Of a stretch of DNA of 17,809 nucleotides, positions 1-8,214 are shown in pieces. This DNA comes from an uncultured Rhodopirellula sp. Lineage in GTDB: Bacteria; Planctomycetota; Planctomycetia; Pirellulales; Pirellulaceae. Each line of letters begins with the position of its first letter. Position 1 is the stretch's first letter. The notes under the pieces were generated by a model, which saw only the letters and a program-made list of their open reading frames with translations, did not search any database and was not told the DNA's origin. The translations under genes and the position numbers were made by a program. The DNA lies in the NCBI GenBank assembly GCA_913061385.1, contig CAJXTM010000006.1:1-17809 (forward strand), in the 5' to 3' direction.

Positions 1-47
1 CTACACGTAAGGAGTCGTCGGCAGCGTCAGATGTGTATAAGAGACAG
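1..47 (+). other. Nextera/Tn5 sequencing adapter (not genomic)
   Basis: Bases 29-47 are the Tn5 mosaic end AGATGTGTATAAGAGACAG, preceded at 15-28 by the Nextera read-1 stub TCGTCGGCAGCGTC. At 7-14 is GTAAGGAG, which I recall as the i5 index S505, and at 1-6 is CTACAC, the end of the P5 arm. This is library-construction sequence. Genomic DNA starts at 48. Peptides ending in SLIHI or starting MYKRQ here are adapter translations. Confidence 0.98.
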
Positions 48-1229
48 GGCAGATACAAAGATTTCTGTTGGGAATGTCGCAGCACTGCCCAGAAAAGCAA
101 ATGCGTCGTGATCATCGGATGCGGAAAACCCTTTGAACACCGGATCTCCATCACCACCGGGCCCAATCAAGTCTGTGGTTTCCCCATCCAGATTCACGGT
201 TCCAAATCTGGACGTCACACCCTCGGCTGCCAGCCAATGCAAGGTGGAATTATCTTTCCAAGAAATGGTGTGCACGTGCGCTTTCAAGCCTGGGATCAGA
301 TCAACCAATCCAGATTCCTTGTGCACAGGAGTGACCATCAGACGCCCTTCCTCTGGATCATGAATGTCGGCGGCCGAAACAATCGCGAGGTGTTCACCAT
401 CGGGGCTCCAACTGACCTGGCCAAGTTTGCCGGGATTATTCAGTGAACGAATGATCTTGCCAGACTCAACATCCACCACGAACACGCGTTTCTGCATGTA
501 GCCGTCGTCAACCGAGGGCGTGGGCGCGAGAATCACCATCAGTTCATCACCATTGGGACTCCAAGAAGCTCCGATCGCAGAACCTTTCAGATTCAGTATT
601 CTCGGTTGAGTCTTTTTTGACTTCCGTCCTGTTTGTTCTTTCAAAGCCGAAATCCAGACTCGTGTCGGCATCCAGTCTTCTTCATAAATTTCCTGATCAA
701 AGCCATCATCTTCAAAATCCTGAATCTCGGCATTCTTTTCTTCCTTGGCGAGAAACACCACGTGCTTTCCGTCACCGGCAATCTCAAAACTGCCTATCGA
801 GGTGGGTCCGCTGAGGACTCGCACTGACTCTCCCCCATCAATTGGAATCTGATACAGCGTCTTGGTTTTATCATTGGCTCTCCTGGATGTGTAATAAATC
901 GATCTCCCATCCGGCGACCACTGGAGTGAACTGATCGAAACCTCACCCGTGATGAAAGGGCGACTCGTTCCGGTTTGACGATTCATCACATGCAACTCAG
1001 ACCACGAAGAACCGTCCTCATCCTTCAGTGGTTGCCGTGGTACTGACTTCAAGTACGCAACATGATCTCCATCAGGCGACATCTCTGCCGATGTGACATA
1101 CTCAAGGTGAGCAATGTCCCTCGGCTCAATCAATTGACTTTCCTGACTCCAAACAACATGGGGAACCAACCACAGAAAGGCGAGCAGACAGCTGGAAAAA
1201 GCATGACGATGCGACATTTTCAAAACCAT
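48..1229 (-). CDS. S9-type (prolyl oligopeptidase-like) secreted peptidase, N-terminal propeller part only
   Basis: Secreted or periplasmic peptidase of the acylaminoacyl-peptidase/DPP-like S9 type. Only the N-terminal beta-propeller is present. The protein opens with a signal peptide (hydrophobic SSCLLAFLWLVPHVVWS, then SQES). TolB/WD40-like propeller blades follow, each marked by an SPDG turn: AEMSPDG, QWSPDG, SWSPNG, SWSPDG. The C-terminal alpha/beta-hydrolase domain with the catalytic Ser-Asp-His would lie beyond the left end, where the reading frame runs into adapter. The upstream in-frame start at 1280 is GTG. The ATG codons at 1229 and 1217 both lead directly into the signal peptide, and neither has a clear Shine-Dalgarno, so the exact start is uncertain. 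It is divergent from the PQQ propeller gene. A non-peptidase TolB-like propeller cannot be excluded without the missing half. Confidence 0.8.
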
Positions 1230-1479
1230 ATTCAGGGAACCAAGAAACCAAACAGGCTGCGGCAAAACAACATGATCCACAATCTACCAAAGCTGGATGG
1301 ATCGCAACCGACTGCTAAACACATCTCTTATGACCCGCCTGTGACCAACCGCACAGCACGAAAAACGCAGCCAGTATTGACGGGCGATCGATCATGCCAT
1401 ATCCAGCCAGTGAAGTCGTTAGACTAGCAAGTCTTTCCCATTGCCCGTTCTCTGAATTCCTATTGAAACGAGGTCAATC

Positions 1480-4400
1480 ATGAGACTGCTTGCCCTGACT
1501 GCACTACTAGCGCACCTCACCGTGACGCCCGCTCTTTGCCAATCACCGGTCCGCGACACACACGCCCCGACCGTTGAGAAAAACAAGGCCGGTGACATAA
1601 CGATTCAGAATCTGGACATCGACCGTGGAATCATCGGGGTCCTTGGCATCACGGACGACGAAGTTGATCCGCTATTTGACTTGTGTCTGCGAGAAGGATT
1701 GATCGTATTTGTGCAGACTGATGATCAAGCACTCGCGACAAAAATGCGATCACGCGCTGACGCGGCGCAGTTACTCGGAAAGCGACTGTTCATCGAAACA
1801 GGATCACTCAAGAACATCCACCTGGGAAACAACGTAGCCGATCGGATCTTTGTCAGCAATTCACTCGTTGGCAGTGTACCTGAAACTGAAGTGATGAGAG
1901 CTCTGCGACCTCTTGGTATCGCAAAGATTGCGAACCAACAACACATCAAGCCTGTACCCTCGGGCACCGACGATTGGTCCCACCCGTATCACGGACCCGA
2001 CAACAATCCACAATCAGACGACCAATTGGTCCGCGGCAACTTCCGCACCCAATTCATCGGATATCCAAAGTTCAGTCCCATGCCAGAACAGACCGTCATT
2101 GCCGGCGGACGCATCTACAAGGCCATGGGACACATCGCACATAAAGCCAACCAGAACGCGATGCTCAACAAACTGCTTTGCATCAATGCCTATAACGGCA
2201 TGATTCTGTGGCAGCGAGATCTTTCACCAGGCTTCATGATGCACCGCAACACCATGGTGGCAACAGACGACGCCTTATACATGGGTGACCACGAGTCGTG
2301 CAAAGTATTCGATGGTGAAACGGGCGAACTGAGAGACGAAATCAAAGTTGATCCCAAGATCAGTGACGGTCCCGTCTGGAAATGGATGGCCATGCGTGAT
2401 GGAGTGCTTTACGCGCTCGTCGGTAACCCTGAAGTCAAGATCCAGACTCAGCGAGCAATCCGACGGGGCCTTGGTCACTGGCCATGGGGAATGTGGGACG
2501 GGCATGATTACAGCGATCCCCGGACCTCATTTGGATTTGGAAGAACGCTGGTCGCGCTGAATCTGAAGACCAAAAAGCGGATCTGGCATTTCCGCGACGA
2601 TGACTTTTTGGATGCACGAGCGGTGTGCATGAACGATACGCAAATCTTCTGTTACTGCCCCGGAAAGTTTCTGGCAGCGATTAATCGCGATACCGGAAAA
2701 CTGTTGTGGAAAAACAGCGACAAAGAGCTTCTGGACGCCATTGATGGCCAAGAGAAGGCGCAACACTATATCACTGGCTATGCGACGACCTGTTACATCA
2801 AGTGTGATAACAACTTTCTATTTTTTGCAGGACCTCAACGCACACGAATGGTGGTCGCCTCAGCGGAGGATGGCAAACTGGCTTGGACCCACCCAACTGG
2901 TAACCTGCAACTCGTGCTACGTGACGATGGTATTTGGGCGGCTGGCCCACAGAAGTCCGAAAACGGCATGAAGCTAGACTATCAAACAGGAAAAGTGCTC
3001 GAGACCTTTCCTGCACGGCGTGCCTGTACTCGAGCCACAGGTTGTGCTGACAGTATTTTTTATCGAGCAAACGGGGGAACCGTTCGAGTTCTGACCGACA
3101 CCAATACAGCCCAGCATATCGACCCCATGCGACCGCCTTGCCAGGATGGTGTGCTGGTAGCTGGTGGGCACTTGTATTGGGGACCGTGGATGTGCGGCTG
3201 TCAGTTATCTCTCTACGGTAACATCGCACTGCGGCCTGAGGGCTCAAATAAATCCGACGATGCAACAACTAGCCAACCAGCCCGACTCACTGGTGACCTC
3301 ACTTCTGATGTGCTCTCCATCAATGCCACACCTGACGACTGGGTAAGTTTCCGCAGCAACAATGCCCGAAATGATCGAACAAAAAATGCCATTCCGGGCA
3401 ATGTTTCACTGAGCTGGTCTGTCGATCTGGCTGATCATGTGCTGCCGACAGCACCGGTGACAGCTGGTGGCATGATTTTTATTGCGGATCGTTCAGGCGC
3501 AGTACGTGCATTCAATGCAGACGGTACTGCCGCATGGACGACGTATACCGGCGGCCCCATTTATTACGCACCAACCGTTTCGAACGACCGAGTCTACGTC
3601 GGATCGGCGGACGGGCGTGTTTATGCCATGGCTGCACGGGACGGTCGATTTCTATGGTCTTATCGTGTTGGTCCAACTGACCGGCTGTTACCTGTCTACG
3701 ATCGCCTGATTTCGGCGTGGCCTGTGGCAGGTGGCGTCGTCGTCGATGGTGATACTGTTTTTGCAGCAGCGGGAATCACCCATTACGATGGAACTCATGT
3801 GGTTGCCCTCGATGCCGTTACTGGAAAACTCAAAGTTTCCAATCGGAATTCAGGTACGCTTGAACAAGAAGTCAACAATGGCATCAGCATGCAAGGAAAC
3901 CTGACCATCGTAGAGGGCGAACTGCGTTTCCTAGCTGGAGGTGTTTATGAAACCGCACGGTACGATCCTGAGACGCTTGAATGCCTGAACACACCGCGCA
4001 AACAGGTTACCTCCCAATTTCGAACCGCGTTCTATCCGTACTATCCTGATTACGGCAAGTATGTCTCGCTGGACTACCAATGCAGCGATGGCTGTTCGCT
4101 GTCACACGATGCGAGCTATGAAGGCAGTCAGTTTGTCAATCTCGCCAGACAACCAGCCCTGCCACCGGATGCAAAAAAACCCATCAAAGAAGCAGCCCGC
4201 TGGGTACGTCGAGGTGGCAAACTACACGACGCTCTGTGGTCTGACCAAACGAATCGACGTTTCACCAGTTTCGCAGTCACCGAAACAACACTATTGGCAA
4301 CCGGCCATCCGGACAATCAACCGGACCAAAGCTTTCTGGTCGCCATTAATACGGCTGATGGAACGGATCAGTGGATTGCCCACACACCAGCTAACGCTGT

Positions 4401-4491
4401 CAAAGGTGGCACTGCGGTGGATTCCAACGGTCGTATCGTGGTAGTCCTAGAAAACGGACAACTGCTGTGTTTCGATCCAGCACACCGATGA
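1480..4491 (+). CDS. Large secreted PQQ-type beta-propeller protein
   Basis: 1003-residue exported protein with PQQ/BamB-like propeller repeats, probably in the periplasm or on the surface. Substrate is unknown. An N-terminal signal peptide (about residues 1-20, ending PALC before QSP) is followed at about 30-150 by a Rossmann-like segment. From about 165 on come propeller blades with AxNxxTG- and W-type repeats (INAYNGMILWQRD, INRDTGKLLWKN). Cys-rich conserved patches include CTRATGC (near 520), MRPPCQDG (550-557) and WMCGCQ (570-575). A second propeller set begins near 621 (FRSNNARND) and contains GSADGRVYAM. The start has a GAGG six to seven bases upstream. The protein is far longer than a BamB (about 390 residues) and lacks obvious quinoprotein dehydrogenase catalytic signatures, so I do not call it an enzyme. 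It lies upstream of the selenoprotein gene in the same orientation, 240 bp away. Confidence 0.9.
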   Translation: MRLLALTALLAHLTVTPALCQSPVRDTHAPTVEKNKAGDITIQNLDIDRGIIGVLGITDDEVDPLFDLCLREGLIVFVQTDDQALATKMRSRADAAQLLGKRLFIETGSLKNIHLGNNVADRIFVSNSLVGSVPETEVMRALRPLGIAKIANQQHIKPVPSGTDDWSHPYHGPDNNPQSDDQLVRGNFRTQFIGYPKFSPMPEQTVIAGGRIYKAMGHIAHKANQNAMLNKLLCINAYNGMILWQRDLSPGFMMHRNTMVATDDALYMGDHESCKVFDGETGELRDEIKVDPKISDGPVWKWMAMRDGVLYALVGNPEVKIQTQRAIRRGLGHWPWGMWDGHDYSDPRTSFGFGRTLVALNLKTKKRIWHFRDDDFLDARAVCMNDTQIFCYCPGKFLAAINRDTGKLLWKNSDKELLDAIDGQEKAQHYITGYATTCYIKCDNNFLFFAGPQRTRMVVASAEDGKLAWTHPTGNLQLVLRDDGIWAAGPQKSENGMKLDYQTGKVLETFPARRACTRATGCADSIFYRANGGTVRVLTDTNTAQHIDPMRPPCQDGVLVAGGHLYWGPWMCGCQLSLYGNIALRPEGSNKSDDATTSQPARLTGDLTSDVLSINATPDDWVSFRSNNARNDRTKNAIPGNVSLSWSVDLADHVLPTAPVTAGGMIFIADRSGAVRAFNADGTAAWTTYTGGPIYYAPTVSNDRVYVGSADGRVYAMAARDGRFLWSYRVGPTDRLLPVYDRLISAWPVAGGVVVDGDTVFAAAGITHYDGTHVVALDAVTGKLKVSNRNSGTLEQEVNNGISMQGNLTIVEGELRFLAGGVYETARYDPETLECLNTPRKQVTSQFRTAFYPYYPDYGKYVSLDYQCSDGCSLSHDASYEGSQFVNLARQPALPPDAKKPIKEAARWVRRGGKLHDALWSDQTNRRFTSFAVTETTLLATGHPDNQPDQSFLVAINTADGTDQWIAHTPANAVKGGTAVDSNGRIVVVLENGQLLCFDPAHR

Positions 4492-4591
4492 TCTTATGAA
4501 CATGAGCATTTCAGTTTTTTGCAAATGTCCCAGTACGCATGTGATTGAGGCATGCAATCAACAAACCCTCAGTTTGTCACCACCTATCAAT

Positions 4592-4659
4592 ACTCATGAC
4601 CTAGAAACACTCATGACCTAGAAACACTCATGACCTAGAAACACTCATGACCTAGAAAC
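4592..4659 (+). repeat. Four perfect tandem copies of a 17-bp unit
   Basis: The unit ACTCATGACCTAGAAAC occurs at 4592-4608, 4609-4625, 4626-4642 and 4643-4659 with no mismatch and no spacer. It sits in the gap between the PQQ propeller and the selenoprotein genes. Immediately after it, TTCTACC (4660-4666) pairs with GGTAGAA (4693-4699). Perfect identity suggests recent slippage expansion or a repeated protein-binding site. Function is not evident. Confidence 0.95.
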
Positions 4660-4731
4660 TTCTACCACCCTCACGGGTTACAAAGGTAGTGCGGTAGAAA
4701 CTCACGCGTCAATCCAATTTGGTGCCTAACC

Positions 4732-6111
4732 ATGATGATCCGATCAGCATTTCTGCTCATTCCCGTTCTTGGTTGCACCATGATGCCGACCTTGGCCCAA
4801 TCGCCTCGCGATTCACGGTCTCGTGGCGGTGGTAGTCAGATTCCCCAACCCGGCACCAATCTGCCCACCGTGAGAGCGTTTGATGAGCAGGGTCGTGATT
4901 TCTCGACCGCAAGCCTGCGTGGAAGTTATACGGTACTGGTGTTTGGCTGCCTGACCTGACCACCTTTTCTTCGAAATGTCCCCAGTTTGGAGACAGTCCA
5001 ACGCGACTATCAGCCCCAAGGTGTGAAGTTCTATTACATCTACAAGGCACTCGCTCATCCCGAAAACAACGGATACATCACACCATTCAATATCAAGGAA
5101 CGATTGATGCATGTTGACGAAGCAAAACGGACCCTCGGTTCCAAGATTCCGTGGATTTGTGACAACATGAACAACGGCCTGAAACACACCTTGGGTAATC
5201 GACCGAACTCCGAATTCATCATCGACCCCGATGGTAGAATTGTGGTTTCCAGAGATTGGAGTCGACCAGAGGAATTACGATCCGATTTGCAACGCCTTGT
5301 CGGTCCGGTCACCAAGCCAACGACCATCACCGCCCTCCAAATGCCGACTCGCAAACCACCGCAGACAACTGCCACTGGAATCGTCAAGCGAATCACGATC
5401 CCGACCAACATGTCACCCCTCAAGGTCACCGCCAACAAATCAGAAATACCTCACTACGCCAAACTGCTTGCTGAAATGAGTGGTCAACAAATCTATTTGG
5501 GATTCTTTCTCGACCCGCTCTACAAGGTTCACTGGAACAATAAAGCACCTGCATTGACATTCGACATTAAAACGCCAGTGGGTGTTACTGTGACACCTGC
5601 AAATGGCACCTCAGAAAACGTCGAAGTCGATGCCGATGCTGATCCGCGAGAGTTTCTAGTGACCTTCGATGGCCGATCCTCAGAACCGATGATCGTCACG
5701 GTCAAGTACTTTGCCTGTGATGATGCAGAAACGTTCTGTATTCCGGTGGAACAAGAATACGAAGTGTCATTTGAGCGTGATCGGGATGGAGGTTCACGAA
5801 GACAACCCGGCGATCGGATGGCCCAGAATCGCGGCTCATTTGGAAAATCAAGGATGAATGAAATGATGCAACGTATCGCCATCATGCGAACGTTGGATAT
5901 CGATAGCGATGGAGTCATCTCTGCTGAAGAAATCGAATCGGCACCCGACTCTTTACGTCAAATCGACAACGATGGCAATGATCGTCTCAGCAGTGAGGAG
6001 ATCCGAGGTCAAGTAACACGCGGACCTCGAAATGACCCGAACTTCAGGCGACCGGGCGGATCATCGATGCAGCGTTTTGGAGACCCGAGATTTCGCAGAT
6101 TCGAACCTTAG
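4732..6111 (+). CDS. Deiodinase-like selenoprotein (Sec76) with DsbD-N-like and EF-hand domains
   Basis: Predicted secreted thiol/selenol redox protein of 459 residues, read through TGA 4957-4959 as selenocysteine 76. The signal peptide covers residues 1-22 (PTLA before QS). Residues about 45-190 form a thioredoxin-fold domain. Its active site FGC73-LT-U76-PPF matches the iodothyronine deiodinase motif FGSCTUPPF, and IYKALAH109P matches the deiodinase EEAHP region. DNMNN, a later G.I strand and an LRxxL-like helix also correspond. About 263-350 resembles the DsbD N-terminal/DsbC-corrector domain (PF11412), with C329 and C336 in FACDDAETFC. Two canonical EF-hand loops follow (D389-x-D-x-D-G...E400 and D412-x-D-x-N...E423), then an Arg/Pro-rich tail. 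The frame is intact on both sides of the TGA and a SECIS-like hairpin follows it. The physiological substrate is unknown, and iodothyronine is unlikely in a bacterium. Gene callers would split it into a 75-residue stub and a 374-residue headless ORF. The alternative is a nonsense-mutated Cys homologue. Confidence 0.86.
4977..4995 (+). promoter_or_regulatory. Candidate bacterial SECIS hairpin
   Basis: TGTCCCC (4977-4983) pairs with GGAGACA (4989-4995) with one C-A mismatch, leaving the five-base loop AGTTT. The loop begins 25 nt after the Sec TGA and has G (4985) at its second position. The bSECIS model I know requires a stem-loop just downstream of UGA, an apical loop roughly 16-37 nt away and a G in the first two loop positions. 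It lies inside the coding frame, as bacterial SECIS elements do. Fold energy was not computed. Confidence 0.65.
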
Positions 6112-6317
6112 AAAAAATAGCTTACACCGTCTGAAGCTTGATGTATTCTGAGACCCAAGGTACTCCAAAATCGAGTGAACCAGGACAAACGAACCAGTCA
6201 TTCGCGATACACCGGCGCCCCTTACCGGGTCGCTATGAAATTGCACAATTGAGTCGACCACTCATCATGCTGACCGAATGATCTGATGCTTCAATGTCAT
6301 GACTGCGGGGTGGGGCG

Positions 6318-6515
6318 CTATTCGCCCAACGCCTCTCGAACAAGAGCCTCAATGTCCATCCCACCTGTACCGATGGAATCCATGATGGAATCGTGCTGAG
6401 TCTTTTCCTCGTAGTCTTCAACACGAGTGATGATCTTTTGAATTTCTTCAGGTCCATGCCCACGCTCGACCAGATAATCTCTCAATACCTGAAAATTTTT
6501 TTCGTTGGATTCCAT
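6318..6515 (-). CDS. Small conserved-looking protein of unknown function
   Basis: A 65-residue cytoplasmic protein that is acidic and helical (NFQVLRDYLVERGHGPEEIQKIITRVEDYEEKT), with no signal peptide, Cys or metal motif. A Shine-Dalgarno-like GGAG lies eight bases before the ATG, supporting the start. The repeated IMDSI/DSIMDSI segment comes from a short GATGGAATC duplication. It is convergent with the selenoprotein gene, and a GGGCG/CGCCC hairpin (6313-6327) overlaps its stop codon. I do not recognise the family, and a regulatory or adaptor role would be guesswork. Confidence 0.7.
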   Translation of the reverse strand: MESNEKNFQVLRDYLVERGHGPEEIQKIITRVEDYEEKTQHDSIMDSIGTGGMDIEALVREALGE

Positions 6516-7176
6516 CTGATATTCTCCGAGTTCCGTTTCATTTCCGATGCAGTGCTGGAATGACAGTCTGGGTCAAACTATTCATGTCAGCAGTTCTGTC
6601 CGCTGTGTATGACTGAAAGGTGCGAGCTTTCAGCTCCGACAAATTCAATGACCGATTGCAGTGTAAACCTACGTCAATTTGCATTCAGGAGTGCAGGAAG
6701 GGTCAGAGGGAATGAACTCGATTTTTATGGTTGTCGGACCAAACGTATTAATCGCTGCATTCTGACCTAAATAGCCCCAAACAGGGCGAGATGCGGTTCG
6801 TATTCCTGACAGTAACTCGTTGGCAGAGGCATCCTTGGCGGCAGAGTGCGATCAGGAGCGTGATCTAAGACAATGCCCGAATGTGTGATCTTTTTCCGCC
6901 GCGTGAGCCTACAAAAAGCGACAACCACTCGCTGTAAACATCCCGTGCTGGGATCTAGCGTGCCCAATCGAGAGACGAGATTTGGATCCAATTGCAATGA
7001 AACAAATGGTTTCCAGCAAACCAGAAAGTGCGAGCGGGAAGACACTTGGCTAAATGCCAGAGATGTGCCACCATATTGGACGTCCCGAAGCGACACAATT
7101 TTGTTAGCTTTAGACAACAGCCGCGGGAATCTGGAGTTTCCACTTCACACCGTGAGCATTTGATGATTGCAGAGCT
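6516..7176. other. Long intergenic stretch, no gene supported
   Basis: About 660 bases between the small minus-strand gene and tRNA-Leu. ORFs here lack recognisable protein features, ribosome sites or signal peptides. The only structure I see is a hairpin of CTGAAAG (6613-6619) with CTTTCAG (6627-6633) around a 7-base loop, with no T-tract after it. Confidence 0.6.
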
Positions 7177-7262
7177 GCCCAGGTGGTGGAATTGGCAGAC
7201 ACAGGGGATTTAAAATCCCCCGGCTGGTAACGGCTATGCGGGTTCAAGTCCCGCCCTGGGCA
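7177..7262 (+). tRNA. tRNA-Leu (anticodon UAA)
   Basis: The acceptor stem is GCCCAGG (7177-7183) with CCTGGGC (7255-7261), and the discriminator is A 7262. The D-arm has GGTGGAATTGG. The anticodon stem GGGGA/TCCCC encloses the loop TTTAAAA with anticodon TAA at 7211-7213, decoding UUA. A long variable arm marks it as class II. The T-arm is GCGGG-TTCAAGT-CCCGC (7238-7254). Length is 86 nt. CCA is not encoded (CTG follows). No integrase or duplicated 3' end was seen nearby. Confidence 0.97.
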
Positions 7263-7630
7263 CTGCAATTTACAAGGTCATTGGCGTTCTCGCTGATCTT
7301 GATACCCCTTTAGTCAACGGCAGTGATAGACCGGGGTTATTTTTGAGACGAATGAATCTCTGCACCGAGGTGCTGCTAAATCCTGTGCATTCTTCGTCCG
7401 CTCACAGTTCTGTGGTGGCCAACCATCAGAGCATGCCTCTGGATACTGAAAACCGAATGCTTCTCTCCTCAAGCGAATGATTTTGGCATCGGATTCCGAG
7501 TTATGGACGAATCTGAACCTCAACAAAACATCTTCTACCATTTTGCGCGCCTGTTTCGCAGCGTCCTGTCGCTTGGGAAGTACTGGGCAATCGTCGCCCA
7601 TCAAAAATCCCCTGCTATTCGGAGAAGAAA
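7263..7630. other. Intergenic stretch after tRNA-Leu, no gene supported
   Basis: About 370 bases with only short overlapping ORFs in several frames and no convincing signal. The last 15 bases contain the ribosome-binding site of the following secreted-protein gene. Confidence 0.55.
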
Positions 7631-8170
7631 ATGATAATTTTAGTGAAAGCGTTTCTTGCCATGATGTTCGTCTGCCTGATATCTGTGCAGAGTGTTTCCG
7701 CACAGGAAAAAGGTCCTTGTACCGATCCCGATCTTCCCGGTGAAACTGAGAGCCCCGAGGAGGATTCGGACGACAAGAAAGAAGACGCGGGTGAGCCAGA
7801 TGTGCAAAAAGATGACAACGGCGACTACTGGTGGAATGACAATGGCGACATCAAACGAGTTTGGCCAAAAGATCATCCAGATGCCCCGTGGAATCGTGTA
7901 AACAAATCCACCTCAGCAGACGAAGATCTCGATCAAGCCAACCCGAATGATAGCCCCGGACCTTATACAGACGATGCCATTCTGATCGACATCATGCTGG
8001 TAATGATGGATTACAGCGTTGATGCTGACGAGGCACTCGAAATGCTGCTCTCTGGCATGCTCGATCCAAACCCCCGCGACGAAGCCATTGCCATTCCGAA
8101 CCTGCTGAGAGGTGATGGTGCACCAGAGCGAGACGGGCAAGGCGTTCGACCACACATCCTTCACTTCTAA
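7631..8170 (+). CDS. Secreted acidic protein of unknown function
   Basis: 179-residue exported protein. The signal peptide covers residues 1-24 (hydrophobic FLAMMFVCLISVQSVSA, cleaved before QEKG). A strongly acidic low-complexity linker follows (ESPEEDSDDKKEDAGEPD). Next comes an aromatic motif, NGDYWWNDNGDIKRVW. A helical segment about residues 117-145 (ILIDIMLVMMDYSVDADEAL) leads to a Pro/Asp-rich tail. A GGAG about eight bases before the ATG supports the start. No enzyme motif is visible and I do not recognise the family. Its tail is overlapped on the other strand by a long open frame that is only the downstream run-on of the FG-GAP relic. Confidence 0.75.
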   Translation: MIILVKAFLAMMFVCLISVQSVSAQEKGPCTDPDLPGETESPEEDSDDKKEDAGEPDVQKDDNGDYWWNDNGDIKRVWPKDHPDAPWNRVNKSTSADEDLDQANPNDSPGPYTDDAILIDIMLVMMDYSVDADEALEMLLSGMLDPNPRDEAIAIPNLLRGDGAPERDGQGVRPHILHF

Positions 8171-8214
8171 GTAGAAGCACAAACGTGCTGCTCGAAGAAA
8201 ATCAAGCACAGCGA

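Noticed and set aside
27..446. Plus-strand ORF beginning MYKRQ at the left end
   Set aside because: The start lies in the Tn5 mosaic end and the rest is antisense to the peptidase propeller.
4561..4577. Terminator after the PQQ gene (ACAAAC/GTTTGT hairpin)
   Set aside because: The stem has only six mostly A-T pairs, no T-tract follows, and the fit is no better than chance.
4592..4659. CRISPR array
   Set aside because: The 17-bp units are directly adjacent with no spacers, and no cas genes are present.
6613..6633. CTGAAAG/CTTTCAG hairpin as a terminator or small RNA
   Set aside because: It is a single 7-bp stem without a T-tract or promoter evidence.
6767..7117. 116-codon minus-strand open frame before tRNA-Leu
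   Set aside because: No ribosome site, no hydrophobic core or motif, and overlapping open frames of similar length on the other strand.
7913..8214. C-terminal extension of the FG-GAP frame
   Set aside because: It runs antisense through the secreted acidic protein, which has a signal peptide and ribosome site. The residues no longer look like FG-GAP blades.
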